Below are positions 12,801 through 24,927 of a stretch of 64,000 nucleotides of DNA, piece after piece. The stretch lies in contig JANCIK010000008.1 in the NCBI GenBank assembly GCA_028532985.1, forward strand, positions 2,108,001 to 2,172,000, written 5' to 3'. The position numbers were made by a program, and so were the translations under genes. This stretch comes from Stropharia rugosoannulata (taxonomy: Eukaryota > Basidiomycota > Agaricomycetes > Agaricales > Strophariaceae). The notes under the pieces are model-generated. The model did no database searches and was not told the DNA's origin. It worked only from the letters and a program-made list of their open reading frames with translations. Position 1 is the first letter of the stretch. Each line of letters begins with the position of its first letter.

Positions 12801-13173
12801 ACCTACGAACCACTGCCAGTGTTAGTGCCTAGCCTAGACGCGGTAAGGTATACGGGCGCCTGGAGTCTGGCGGGTGGGTGCTTAGTACTACTTGAAAATT
12901 ACAAGTTACAAGTTACAGGATACAATTGTATGACACGTCGCGCGTATCGCTGAATTGGAGGTGACGAGGTCCGCGTCCGCGTCGACAATCAGCGCCGCTG
13001 CGCGCGAGTCGGTGCCTTCAAACCCTAGGCCTAAGTGCTTGCGCTCAGACGCGGGACCGGAACAACTGGATTGGATTGGGTTGAACGGGCTAACTAAAAA
13101 TGACAATGGCTCGCGGGCGTCGCGACGAACATCATACTAGCTTAAGTGTAGCAGCCACTTGTTGTTATTGTAT

Positions 13174-13212
<39 letters not shown>
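13174..13212. repeat. (GTA)13 trinucleotide microsatellite
   Basis: Thirteen uninterrupted GTA units, the longest perfect microsatellite I noticed in the window. Not in a coding frame. Confidence 0.95.
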
Positions 13213-15183
13213 CTCGCCATCATCGTCAACTTCTCAACTTTGCCCTCACCCCCCAAAGAAGCATGACTTGAGCTTAGACGCGTTTGCTATGTATGTAAGT
13301 ACTAAATAGCCCTGACCCAAGGCTTGGCGCTCGTGGGTTCGCGCGTGAAGGATTTCGCGTTTCGTGCATCAACTTCCAACTTCCAACTTCGCATCTCGCG
13401 CGCATCACGTACATGCAATACTTACTTGCGCATTGTCCAATGTCCAATGTCAACTAAGGGCTCCAAGGGGGTTTCATTTTTACTTTAATATCAAGGCCCT
13501 GGAGGGGCAGCCGATCTATGGCGTATTATCTGAGCGGGAGGAGGAGCCCAAGCCGAGGGTGTCTCTTGAGATAACAGTGTGGTGTGGTGTTACAGTCGTC
13601 TACCTACCTACCCTATCTAGCACACACCCTAGGAAATATGAATCTGGGTCGCGCAGCAATTAAAGATCCATGAAACGCAGTACGCTCGTTGGAGTACCGT
13701 CACTTCAATGAGATAACTTAATTAACAATCATCGCGATATCGGGCAGATAATAATTGCATTTTATTGTCTTTCATTATTACGATACGTATGTAGATATTA
13801 CATAGTGCCTGATGCTGATGCCCTCTGACGCCGCATACCGGATTATGGATGTACAGAGATGTACACTGCACAGCAGGGACAACTTGATTGGAAGAACAAG
13901 TTGTTGTGCATCAATCATCCCCGTTTGGCTACATTTCCTAATCCATCGCTCCCTGCGTACACTGCCGTACACAACCGCCGAGCGCTGAGCCGGCAGTTGA
14001 CCGGCAGCGACTCGAATACGTGGGATATATGAACGAGGCAATGTATACTTTTCCAGCGTGTACGTACTCTACGTACGCGTGTACACGCTTATAAGTAAGT
14101 GCGTAACGCGCCCACGCTCGACTGTATGTACTAGGTGTTTCCGAATGCCGACTCGATGCGGTACAAAGAGTTGCTTGGGATAGATATAATACTTAATAGA
14201 GTGTGCGTGCGCGAGTCTGAACTCTATTTGTCTCTTTGATGTGTTCCTCATATGTACTTGAGTACCAATTCAGTTGTGATGCGCCATTCAGTCCTATTAT
14301 ATGAATATCATTGAGTCCTAATATAACAGCTTTGACGGCGGTCGTGCCGGGTCCCACAGAGGCAGAAATTAGAATATTATTCCGGCGGACGGACGGGATG
14401 CGTGCCGCGTCGCTATTCATAGGCTGCGTGAGTGATAGGCTTCCCGGAAATTCCACGCAGCTGTCTGTTACTAATACTTATGTACTCCGTTCGGTGGCGC
14501 CGTCGCGTCGTCAGTGGCATAGCCATCGCCATTGTTTCTGGACGTGCCATACATACCACGCCTGCATCTGCCAGGCGCGTCGCCGTGTCGTCTCGCCAAG
14601 CTAATCAGCCGGTTGGAGGTGGGGAAAAGAAAAGAATGGAATGGAATATGTATGTAGTAGTGTACATTGAGTAATACGATGCGATGTGTAGATTCTCGAA
14701 TATGGATGTGGTTAGTTAGAGCTAAGATTGGCGCGGTGTGTGATTGGTGCTCCCTATTCAAATTTCAATCAATTGAAGGCTTATACGCTTTCAGCGGGGC
14801 ACCAAACAAGTGAGGTCGACCCGGCGGCGCGGGTCGCGCGCACGCCGCCCGGGTGTGGGTGCGGCTGGGTGCGGCTGGGCTGCCGCGAATGTCATTATCA
14901 TTATCATCTTTATGCCATGATCACGCTGAATCGTATCGCATCGTATGTACGGCGCCCCGGCAGGCGCATCCCACGAGCGTGGACTGCATCTCGGTATACT
15001 ATTGAATCTATATTCATTCATTTTATTGCTTTTGCCTGCATACAGTACACATACACGATATACAGTCGGGTTGGGTGTATATGATTATGAGCGAGTAGGG
15101 GGTCTGTTTGAGCCTGTTACATAGTACCCACGATGTCGTATGTAATTTAGACGTGCACTGCACCCTGCCGCGCCGAGGCTTGG

Positions 15184-15212
15184 CTGTCTGTCTGTCTGTC
15201 TGTCTCTGTCTG
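15184..15212. repeat. (CTGT)n tetranucleotide repeat
   Basis: Five CTGT units plus an interrupted copy are seen directly. No gene is nearby. Confidence 0.9.
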
Positions 15213-15947
15213 ATTTGGAGGGCTATATTAGTTTTTAGTTAGTGGGCAAACTGCAAGGGTAATACACCTATTTACACGCCTAGGTACTTGGTTATGTACG
15301 TCCTTCCATGATGCGACGCAGCGCGCCGCCCCCTTCAAACGCAGCGCGGCATGGTCCATAGGTCCCATTTCCCAGCTCGGCATGTCGACGCCGTTATCGC
15401 TTGACGCTCGACTTTCGGTGAAGTACTACTTATTTGCAAGTACCTAGAAATACGACCCTAATACACAGATGGGCATGGGCGTACGAGCGCATACCCCCGA
15501 GTACAGGGTGCGTACGTGATTGCAATGCGCGTGGGCGTGCGAACGTACCGGGCGGAGTTTCGGGAGGTGCCGGTCGACGGCTGCCACTGCCAGCGTTCAG
15601 TTGAATCATGCATGTTCCACCGTAATTGGAGTTTACAACTCGTCTATACTAGTGACATCCCTATTCAGCTCTAAAGCTAGAACCCAGAAAATATACTCAA
15701 ACCAACCATACGCGACGTCGGCGAGATGCAATCGTATTCCAAATTTGAAAGCAAGCTACCAGTGACAAAGCTCCGCGTTTCGCAAGAATCAACCTTCCAA
15801 GTTCAAGTTCTGAAAACATAGACAGCCGCGCGCGATCACGCGACGGGTGCACCATGCTCTTCGGGGAAGGAGAAGGACGCCATTAAACAATGCAGTATGT
15901 GGCATTGTCGCGAACGCAATCAGCGGGAGGTGCTTCTAGGGCCTCGC

Positions 15948-16139
15948 CAGTGCGCCGCTGTCACCCCCGCGAGAGAGGACGGGCAGACTCGCACGCCCTG
16001 CACGCTATGGCTCAGGACTCTGAGATCATATAACCAACCGTACATGGCACTGTTACAAAGCCCCGACGCGTGGCCGGGCGTCGAGGGCGCGTCTGCACCC
16101 GGGGCCCTTCTGGAGCGTTGTCAGTGCGCCGCTGTCACC
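15948..16139. repeat. 18-bp direct repeat, two copies 174 bp apart
   Basis: CAGTGCGCCGCTGTCACC occurs at 15948-15965 and again at 16122-16139. A GGGCC block precedes each copy at slightly different spacing. Origin unknown. Confidence 0.8.
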
Positions 16140-17969
16140 TCATCTGCCGCATCGGCATCCGCGCAGGCTTCCCACACCCTTTACCAGAGGCGCGCTTCTG
16201 TACATGCGCGTGCCCGCAGGGTGGGGGTGGTATAAGTAAGTGATCCACCCCGTCGCGCGCGGCCGCCTGCAGATCTGCGTTATTGTTTCTCTTTATCTTC
16301 GGGCATCCAAGGATCAGCGGGGAGCCGCAGGTCAAGGCAGCCCCACCGCCGCTGTCAGATGTGGACTCTGCGTCGCGCGCCGTCCTGCTGAGTCACGGGG
16401 GACGCGACAGACACAGAACGGGGTTCAATTCCAAAGACACGAAAATACGAGAGCGGCCGGCGTGCATTGTGGGTCTGCACATGGATACCCCAGAACCGCC
16501 TTCTCTGCCTTCTAGGTTCGATTCTTCTGCAGATGTCGGGTAGCCTTCACATCTTTGGGGGGGGGGTGTGGATAGAAGGCGCCTGCTGCGCCCGCAAACC
16601 AAGGACTGCATACTGCGCTTTTTGTAAACCCGACGTCTATCCGCTATGTACATCCTCTGCCCACAGTCAATGTGATACGCTACATGACGCAAAGCAGCAT
16701 CTGCTGACGACCAGACAGCCTGACTCCCATCTCCACGGATACTCAGCGCGCCACTTTTCTGGACGCATTTGAACGCAAGTCTACTCATTAATGCGCTAAT
16801 TAGCACGCATTAAGACATCGAACTGCGAAAAATAGACGCCAGCGCAGAACCGGCTAATATAGGCTCTGCAATAAAGCCTACTACGTCGGTGGAGTATACC
16901 AAATTATACAGCTCTCGTGGTTCTGTCCTTCCATGCTACGAGTCTGCGGGTGCTGCGCAACAGGCGCGTGAGCTCGATTCGTGGGCGTCAGCGGGGCACG
17001 GGGTCGGGCGTATCATATGGTGCGTGCATGCGGTGCGAAGGCGGGCCCGCGGTGTAGAGAGGAAGCTCGCTAGGACACGGCGCAATCGGCAGGCTCGACT
17101 TGATTACTTGCTGATGCTCGCTATTTCAGTTCAGAGCTTTTCAAAAGGCCGTGTTTAGTTACATGATGGTGCTGATTGCGCACACCCCCGAGGCTGTTCG
17201 CCGACACGCTAGCAAGCTCTACTTATTAGCATCTGCATTCATTTGAGCCTCCATGAATGTTGACCCTCTGCGAAGTTACAATTGTTCAACGTTGCCGCAA
17301 GTCTTTCGTGGAGTTCATTACTAGCCCTGCTCCGTGTGTGATCTATTAATGTGAAGCGTGCGCATAGGCGGTCTTAGAATGTGCGCATCATCTATTTTGG
17401 CCGACTCTCGCAGTGTATGTCAATCGCGCAGACCTTTTCATAACCATCTCTATTTTTGAACTCCAAAAGTCCGTGCTCTATTCTCGGTCTAGTATGTTTG
17501 TCGATGCCCACTAGCATTTTACTGCGCACGACGCGGAGATATTCACCGTTCGGATTCAAGTTGTGTCCACCCGTCGATCGCCGCTAAGCGCCCGACGATC
17601 AGTAAGCGCCTGGGGGTAGCCTTACACCTGGAATCCTCGAGGACGTTGACGGCAGGAATACACATTGTTTTATATAGGCAGTACAGCATGTTCGGCTGGA
17701 TTCCGTGGTGTGAAATATGATCATCACGCCGCCACGACTTGTTAGCCACACCTTTGCCTCTTTCTCAGTGACTGCGACGCCTTGCAGAGCGTCTGTCCTT
17801 TCCATCTCTCCCTGAGGGCCTGGCTGGATCCTGCTCCTCCGACTATAGCTAGCGCTACCTCCTGGTGAGCTGTCGTGTGGTACGGGCTTTCATTGGTCCA
17901 TCTGACGGGCGTCTGCCTAAAACGTATCAGGGCATCTATCCATCTTTCCCCTTCACGAGCGCCATCCCA

Positions 17970-19538
17970 ATGCCAATTTTGCATGTAGAGCGGCTACGCA
18001 GGAGCGGATTCAGCCTCGACTCGTCGGGAATTGCAGGATTCTTCGGAGGGGAAGAGGCGTTCGCCGCTATGAATAGTATCCATCTCATCCCCTCTCGTCG
18101 GTGGCTAGGGTGGTACAACTCGCCAGGCAGCTACTTCGTAGCCAAGAAATACGGAATCTTGCCGAACTCTACGTTTTGGGATGGGCTTTTCCCGGGACCA
18201 CCGACAACTCCCGCCGAGCTGCTCGAGATGGACTCAAAGCGAGGGCCGCGCTATACCGGCGTACTCTCGGGCACACAACTGCCTACGACGGGTCATTTGT
18301 CATATCTCCTATTTCGGTATTGCGCATCTGCAAAAGCAAATTTGAAGTTCCCACTGAAGGAGCTGTCTCAGGAAGAACAGAGACCTCTTCACATTATAGA
18401 TCAAGAGCCGATAGCATCACCATACACAACGGCTAAGGAAGAGTTAAAACTTCGCCACCGAGATATCTATGTGACCATCGTCAATTTCGACGACATTCCT
18501 AAAGATAGACCAACTACTTCTTACGTCCCGCCAGAATACTTCAAGCCTCTTTCAATACGCGGAAGATGCATCATCATTGCAACCACGTTAATTACATTAG
18601 CGGCTACGGTTCTCTCAGCTCTTTCCTTTGACTGGTTTTCTTTTTCGATGATTCTATTTGGGGCGTTTGTTAACGGTATCACCTCACTGGTGCTTGGAAA
18701 TGGCAAGCTCTGCCTCGATTTAACGAACCCGTCCCCTGAATCTCCTCCCGGTGATGGATTCTTTTTCGAAAGGCACAACATCGTCATTGTTCAAGGCAAC
18801 GAGCGCGTGATCAGTACCCTCCTCCACCAGGGATATCGACTAGCTTATGATACTGACAAGAACTATCATAAAATAGGCATTTGCTCGATCTTGCTTCTCG
18901 CGCAGTTTCTCCTTCAGCTAATTCTTATTCCACAAGGAATTTTGATTGGGCAGATTCTGTTCGTCTTAACACTTGCTGCGTCATGGGTTTGCAATGGCTA
19001 CCTCGCATCCTTTGACCGTGAGGACCTGCAGGCAAATCTTCTCTTCAAATTGCTCGGCGTTGAAGGCGGGCCGAAACCACACAAGTTCAAGGTCGACAAG
19101 TGGGCCACGGCTGTGGCATTTTGCATGTTCTACCTCTCTTTCCACGAAGGCTCTCCAGAAGGTATCATCAATGAGCTGATGCCCAATAATACCCCGGCGT
19201 GGAATCTCTGGAAGGAGTGCATTTGCGCAGCTGCGAGGTACAATGAGAAGCCTGGTACTTTTATACAAGAAGAGACGCTAGAACCAGCTTCAAACGGAGT
19301 GGAAGAACGTCCGGTTTTGAAAGGCAAAGCTGCTCAACAAGCTGAATTGACGAAAAAGTTCGGCTTATTATCGTCTCAAAAAGACAAGAGCTTTGTCAAA
19401 CAGTTCCTCAAGGCGGCGGATAGACAATTTGACAATGCCAAAGATACCAGAAACAAGCTCGAAGAGCTCAAGTCATCCAAGACGGAGCCTGTTCTTACTC
19501 CCGTGGGGAATTCCAACGGTGCAGATCGACTAGTATGA
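17970..19538 (+). CDS. Multi-pass membrane protein of unknown function
   Basis: A single uninterrupted frame of 522 codons from the ATG at 17970. An in-frame ATG at 17865 would add 35 residues of unremarkable composition, so I prefer the inner start MPILHVERLRRSG. The first half is soluble and aromatic-rich (SIHLIPSRRWLGWYNSPGSY). Two pairs of hydrophobic segments follow, encoded at about 18565-18690 (IIIATTLITLAATVLSAL, then FSMILFGAFVNGITSLVL) and 18870-19000 (ILLLAQFLLQLILIPQGILI, then LFVLTLAASWVCNGYL). The last 110 residues are hydrophilic and Lys/Glu-rich, probably helical. The intronless structure is unusual among neighbours. I do not recognise a named domain; it resembles hypothetical membrane proteins of mushrooms. 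Confidence 0.82.
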   Translation: MPILHVERLRRSGFSLDSSGIAGFFGGEEAFAAMNSIHLIPSRRWLGWYNSPGSYFVAKKYGILPNSTFWDGLFPGPPTTPAELLEMDSKRGPRYTGVLSGTQLPTTGHLSYLLFRYCASAKANLKFPLKELSQEEQRPLHIIDQEPIASPYTTAKEELKLRHRDIYVTIVNFDDIPKDRPTTSYVPPEYFKPLSIRGRCIIIATTLITLAATVLSALSFDWFSFSMILFGAFVNGITSLVLGNGKLCLDLTNPSPESPPGDGFFFERHNIVIVQGNERVISTLLHQGYRLAYDTDKNYHKIGICSILLLAQFLLQLILIPQGILIGQILFVLTLAASWVCNGYLASFDREDLQANLLFKLLGVEGGPKPHKFKVDKWATAVAFCMFYLSFHEGSPEGIINELMPNNTPAWNLWKECICAAARYNEKPGTFIQEETLEPASNGVEERPVLKGKAAQQAELTKKFGLLSSQKDKSFVKQFLKAADRQFDNAKDTRNKLEELKSSKTEPVLTPVGNSNGADRLV

Positions 19539-22168
19539 TTGGGCGCCTTTGAGATTAATGGCTCTGACAATATTCTCATCATAACGACCACTCTATGCAG
19601 ACTTTTAACGGGGGCGTTCTCAATAGGAATGTATATATTCTATTAATTTGACTGGTCCGGCTCTTTCGCTATGATTACGTCGCAGTTTTCGCAGCTCCTA
19701 GTTGTTGAATCAGAAGAGACATGGCTATGCAACGCAATTTATTTACTCAATTTTTGCGTGTTGGCTATGGCGCTCAGCATCACTGACTTGGGTATCATGA
19801 GTGAGAATTCTTTATAAAATGGCTCGGTATCCCTACCTTGGACCCTCTCCCATAAGGATCTGCTTTGAAATTTGAAGTCTTCATATGGCTGACAGAGACG
19901 ACCTTCAAGTAAGTTGTCCTTATATAGCATTGCTCACTCTGTATCGAAAACATGTTCCAGTAGTCAGTATCCTTTGGGCAGAAGGCTTACGAGGAAACGG
20001 CGTCTGGAAACTATGCAAATGCGTACTATGAGCTCTATTGTCAGTCTTCACAGCATTTTATGCAAGCACTGAAAGGTATGCATGGTATAAAGACTTCAAG
20101 CTTCAAGGGTGAACAAAGAAAAATGATGCTAATAACCGAGCTTGTAGATGAGACGGATGTTCAATTAAAGCTCCTAATCATAACAAAGCTGAGGTCAGAC
20201 ATATGCCAACGGAGTGGGCGGAAAACGTTCCTTTCTTAATGACCAGAGTCATTGACGCGTCCTCATTGCTGCGGTATAGTTGGCAGCTCAGCGAACTCCA
20301 GGCCACCAATACAGAATGTCAACTGGAGACCCACCAGACCATATCGATATTTACGTGAGAGAAAAACCTGCCGGAGCATGGGAGAACCGTCTTGGTAGAA
20401 GCAATAGTTTTACCAATTAAGTTTTCCAAACTATTCACGAGGGTCGTGGCTCAATCGAGCTTGATGGAGAGGCCATCTTCTGTATGGTCCACATGGCACG
20501 TGGAAGTCATTCCTTGCGAGAGTCGCTGCTGCAGACCAAAGCGTCTTCCTTCCGAATGGACGCGACCGTTGATCTGACGACCCAGTGGGTCCCAGCATAA
20601 GTAAGTGGCCTCATAACAACTTGGGTGCCACTCAAATATTCTGGCAGCTCAATACGGGTACTATTATAGCAGTCCATGGAGTGTTCTCCTACTACTGTAT
20701 CACAAGTCCGACGAAGACTATTTTCGAGCAGTTAAGACGGAACTTCCTCTACAGATGTCCGAAGGGGCGAGATATTCGATGCATGGCAAGTAGATTTCTG
20801 TCATCGTGACCGCAACTGCACCTTGGGACTTTCAAATCTATAAAGCGAAGGCCCGTCACTTTAGTCACTCAGCCGGCTCACTGAAGGTATACATACCTCT
20901 TCCAGAATTTAAGCAAGTGCTCGCATATCTGTGTTCTCTGGCCTGATCAAGAGGGCATCCTATAGTATTCTACAACATCTACAATATCAATATTACGCCA
21001 AATTATTTGATGCTGTCTGACACAAGGATATCAGTCAAGTATTTTGAATCACTTGGTGCCATAGAAGACAAAGTAGAGAAGACAGCTCAATCATCGGACG
21101 CCGGCGAGAAAGCAAGTAATCCGGGATGTAGTGTAACCAAGACAGCTCTGAGCTGCTACATCTGTCATCACAGAAGATTGCACTTGTTGCAGCAATATCC
21201 GATCTTGAGGATATTTCTGAAGGATATGTTGAGAATATGTGAATTCAGCCAAATGCGTTACATAAAGATGTGGCCTACTTCGGATGTGTGGCTTTGGCCC
21301 TTGGGCGTGGCAATGATTCTATCTGGCGATCATCGATCACTTTCCAGCCGGAGATATTGAAAAAATTTTAAGCGTTAGGGGCCTCTTCCGGACAACCTCC
21401 CAAGGATAAGCATCTCAAATCACTCGGCCTGGAAAATATACGAGACGAACAGCCGCAGACACCCATACATATGCATGCCTTATAACCTTTGTCATTCTTA
21501 ACAAACTGCTTTAAACATTCTTTTTTTTCTTATACTGAAATACGAAGAGATTCACTCCAGCTACTGGCTCCAGCCGCGTGTGTGGGCATCATAGCAACCA
21601 AAACAGCAGGACTTCTTTTCTCTTCAAGGAACGCTTCATTTGTTCCCACGATCTGTTCAACTTGCCCATATATGTACATGTGGGTGTCCGGCCGGTAAAG
21701 GCGGAAAGTTGACAGTGTTGAAACAGTGGTTCGAGTTGAGATTGGTTTTTGACTCTCCCATGTGAGCTTGAGCGCTATGATAAAGGAGATTTATCCATGA
21801 GCCCCTCTTGACTGCTTAGTAGACTGTTATTGCTGTTCTCTCAGGCTGTTGCTATCCAGCACTGGCTCATCCCAGTCACAGGAAATACGGCCGTGTCTCC
21901 ATCTTCGCACAGGTCCCTGTTATGTACGTCACAATTTGATATCATGTGGAATGCCTGGAACCGAAAAAGAACCAAAGAGATAAGCGAATCCCGGAAGCCA
22001 GCAGAAGACATAGAAGACTTTTACTAGTACAGGCCCTGACAGATCGTCTATATCATGCGAGATTATAAGAAATGAGGAAATGTCTAAAAAGGCAGTTTCA
22101 GTTTTTCATTTAAGCCCGTGCTGTGGCCCGTCCTTTGGAGACCTTCCTATTCACCACTACCAAAGGAC
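19539..22168. other. Interval without a confirmed gene; possible eroded coding traces
   Basis: Apart from the weak candidate at 19886-21700 (listed separately) I see no complete gene. The interval is of ordinary base composition, unlike the repeat-rich 11-17 kb stretch. Confidence 0.5.
19886..21720 (+). pseudogene. Possible decayed multi-exon gene, MIT-like N-terminus
   Basis: An ATG at 19886 starts MADRDDLQ. A GT-AG intron then leads to KAYEETASGNYANAYYELY and SSQHFMQALK, and another to DETDVQLKLLIITK. This pattern of a tyrosine-rich helix pair resembles MIT or TPR-like helical hairpins such as those at the N-terminus of calpain-like PalB/Rim13 proteins. Further open pieces lie downstream, for example 20429-20577 (IHEGRGSIELDGEAIF then MVHMARGSHSLRESLLQ) and about 21170-21360, but stops and frame changes separate them and I could not join them. 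It may be a pseudogene or a divergent gene with many introns. The family assignment is a guess. Confidence 0.25.
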
Positions 22169-23760
22169 ATGCCACCGTCGTCGCCGATTCCTTCGAATAT
22201 TATGGAGATGTGAGTATTCCACCTTCTGCCTCGCGATAACACTCTGGTGAACGACGCTTACTTCTAGGACCACGCCACAGGTAGGTCTAATAATCTTTAG
22301 TTTCAGCGAAAGCTTCTTAAACAAGGTTGTAAGCTCCTAGGAATAATGTTTAATTGGGGTTTGTTTGGGATCCTCACTTCCCAGTGCTGTGAGTTTATCC
22401 TTTTAACGATGACCTGGAGCACCCAGGATCTGACCTTTCGACCAGACTTTTACCACCTTGTATTTAAGGACAGATTTCGTGTTAAGGTGTTGGGTGAGTG
22501 ATAAATTGCTACATTCTTTGTCTTTGGTGCATAAATGTATTGAATACTTCTTGGTAAGTGTATGTTCTGTACGCATTGGAGTCCCTCCAGACTGCATTGG
22601 CTAGTGCAGATGTTATTCATTGGTTCTCCGCCGGTTACGGAAAGCTTGAGTTCCTAACGCAGCCATATGTTGCTCCAGTCGACATGCCAATCATGGCTGG
22701 AATTATAGCCTTAATTGTGCAACTATATTTTACTTGGCGCATTTGGGTGTTGAGCCGATCGATTTTACTTTGCGCCGTCATTTCATTGGTGTCGATACTC
22801 CAGTGTGTCGCCGGTTTCGTTTCCGGCGTTCAGGTACTCGTCCCGAAGCAATCTATCCAACATTCGATTTCTCATAAGTATCTTCCACGCAGGCTTTTAT
22901 AAATGGAGATCTCACGAACTTCGCTACTCTTTTTGCTCCAAAGGTACAGTTTTTCACTGCCAGTACTATGATGAACGTACTACTAAGAGGTTTGCAGGTG
23001 TGGCTTGCAGCGGCGGCAGTGGCGGATACTCTAATTGCGATTGCCATGACATATTTGGTCCGCCAACATTGAATTTTATGTTACTCTATCCTCATCTTAA
23101 TTACAACGTTCTCTAGCTGCGGCGCACCACGAAGCGCTGTCTTATTCCTCGGTCGAAATACAAGTTAAAACGGGTCATAGCCTTAACTATTGAGACGAAC
23201 TTCTTATCAGGTATGCATGGTATATTACCGTGACCTAATGTCAATCAAATATTCTACGGATCTCATATATTCTACCAGCGAGCGCTGCAATTGTTACACT
23301 GGTTCTGTTCACCAAATTTCCGGTATGACTTCTCTCTTCCAATCACTTTGCGCCTGAGTACTCATTTCTTACAGAAGGAGACGTTGTACCTCTGCCCGTA
23401 GGTCCCATTCTCGTCTCACTTAACTTTGCACGTCTAATTTGGTTAAATTTCAGACCTTCAGCACTCGGCAAGATATACTCTAATACGTTGCTCGTCATCT
23501 TTAACAGCAGGTTCGTGCTACCCGGGGACGCCGAAAAGAAGTCATCTATTGCATTGGACGGAATTTCTTCAAGGCACCTCGGAGGCCATACCGAACAGAC
23601 TACCACAGATCAAACCGGCCGCAAGATTATGGTTTTGCACCAGCTCCATGAGGGTGGAGTCGATGACACTCCAGACACCGATCACAACCTTGGAGCAAGT
23701 ACTGTAAGTAGTTTTATACCAGCTTCTGTTTATACCTTTACTAATTTAAAGCCGGGATAG
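22169..23760 (+). CDS. DUF6534 membrane protein, tandem copy 1
   Basis: Member of the Agaricomycete DUF6534 family of predicted seven-helix membrane proteins with no known biochemical role. About eleven exons can be joined in phase: 22169-22209, 22268-22280, 22334-22388, 22446-22493, 22559-22833, 22893-22943, 22998-23057, then exons near 23119-23211, 23279-23322, 23374-23397 and 23454-23760. Family hallmarks seen: IMFNWGLFGIL (helix 1), YVLYALESLQTALASADVIH (helix 2), MAGIIALIVQLYFTWRIWVL, then WLAAAAVADTLIAIAMTYLL, the KRVIALTIETN loop, and the closing GKIYSNTLLVIFNSR. The C-terminal 75 residues are hydrophilic. The 54-nt intron 22944-22997 is a multiple of three without stops, so it can be mistaken for coding; copy 2 shows it is an intron. 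Exon ends are my inference. Confidence 0.85.
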
Positions 23761-24927
23761 GGAAAACAAGTTTTGTTAAGTGATTCAATAGAAGTGTAGT
23801 GTTACATAGATACTATCTACTTCAACTTTTAGATATTACTATAGTACAGCTTCGCTCTTAAGTATATTTTCTCAGACTTTCACTTAGAGCTCGTTGTGGA
23901 TTATACAGGCTTGAACTGTAAGTTTGTTGTGACACGTGAAGGGCACTTTGAGATAGTTTGAGATATTGTGTTGACTCGATCCACAGGCCCAACTTCCAAC
24001 GCACGGCAAGTCCCGTAGGACCATTCCGACTAGTCAGAATCCCACTGAACCTCTACTTATTAATTATTTACATACCACGATTCGGAGAGCCACCCAATAT
24101 CAGATATTGAGATATGAACATATGATGGCTGTACGTGCACCCATTCACATTTATTTTGCTCACCAACGATCGAGCATATAAATACATACATCATTGTCAT
24201 CATCTGTCAGGGGCCACTACAGCTAGGCCTGGCTTTCCTTTGTTGCCACATCAATTTATACCCTTTGCTTCAAGACTTCCGTTGGCAGCAACGCTGACAT
24301 AAATTACTTATTCCGATGTTAACGCCACTTAAGGAAAGTCTCTTCCAGCAGAGCCAAGGAAAACCATACTTGTGCACACAATTTCTCACACTTTAGTCGC
24401 CTGTGTCACTGCAGAAGTTCGAAGGTTGATGGGCTCCGCTCGTCGGTTTATTCGGAAGATAACTATACCTTAATGCGGACGACTGTACCCATGCCATGCC
24501 AATCTCCTACAATTTAAATGGAAGCTGTTTGCGATCATTTATCATCCTCTCTTGACCCACATGTTCTAATGACGGTGTCCATGCTCTACAAGCCGTATAG
24601 TATTATTTCTCTCAGTTTCGAAACCATAGGTGCAATGGCACAACGCTGAGTAGGCCGCATAGCGAATAATGGACAGTGCCCAGGCGCGGCATGCTTTAAG
24701 GTGTCGAGCGTCTCAGATGCCAACAATAGAAACAGTGGTTGCTTTAAATTCAGCGCTTCCGTAGAACATACCATGACTATAAATAAGCACTAAAATTTTG
24801 AGGAGCAGCTGGGAAAAACCTGAGTGTTTGAATACATAAAGTCCAGTCTTTTTTCGTGGGGAGATTTTCGGTCCTGCTCAGGTCTTATCTGCTAAACACC
24901 ATTTCTTGATCGTCTTGCGTTGAAGTC
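23761..24927. other. Spacer between tandem DUF6534 genes
   Basis: About 1.17 kb with no supported gene. It holds the terminator of copy 1 and the promoter of copy 2. The small minus-strand frame at 24586-24774 has no recognisable similarity. Confidence 0.6.

Larger units (their letters stand above)
10770..17969. other. Long gene-poor interval with pyrimidine-rich block and microsatellites
   Basis: About 7.2 kb without a convincing gene. 10.98-11.86 kb is strongly C/T-rich on the plus strand, as in fungal promoters, but no plus-strand coding frame follows it. Microsatellites occur at 12691, 12752, 13174 and 15184. The frame at 15897-16235 (112 codons) contains two copies of the word QCAAVT, but these come from an 18-bp DNA direct repeat, not from an obvious protein repeat. 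I could not find a tRNA. Confidence 0.6.

Noticed and set aside
13174..13212. (GTA)13 array considered as part of a CRISPR-like or telomeric repeat
   Set aside because: It is a plain trinucleotide microsatellite without spacers and not the fungal telomere unit.
15897..16235. 112-codon frame with two QCAAVT words
   Set aside because: The repeated word follows from an 18-bp DNA direct repeat; the frame has no other protein-like feature.
16395..16440. GGGGTTCAATTCC resembling a tRNA T-arm
   Set aside because: The flanking bases cannot form the T-stem or acceptor stem.
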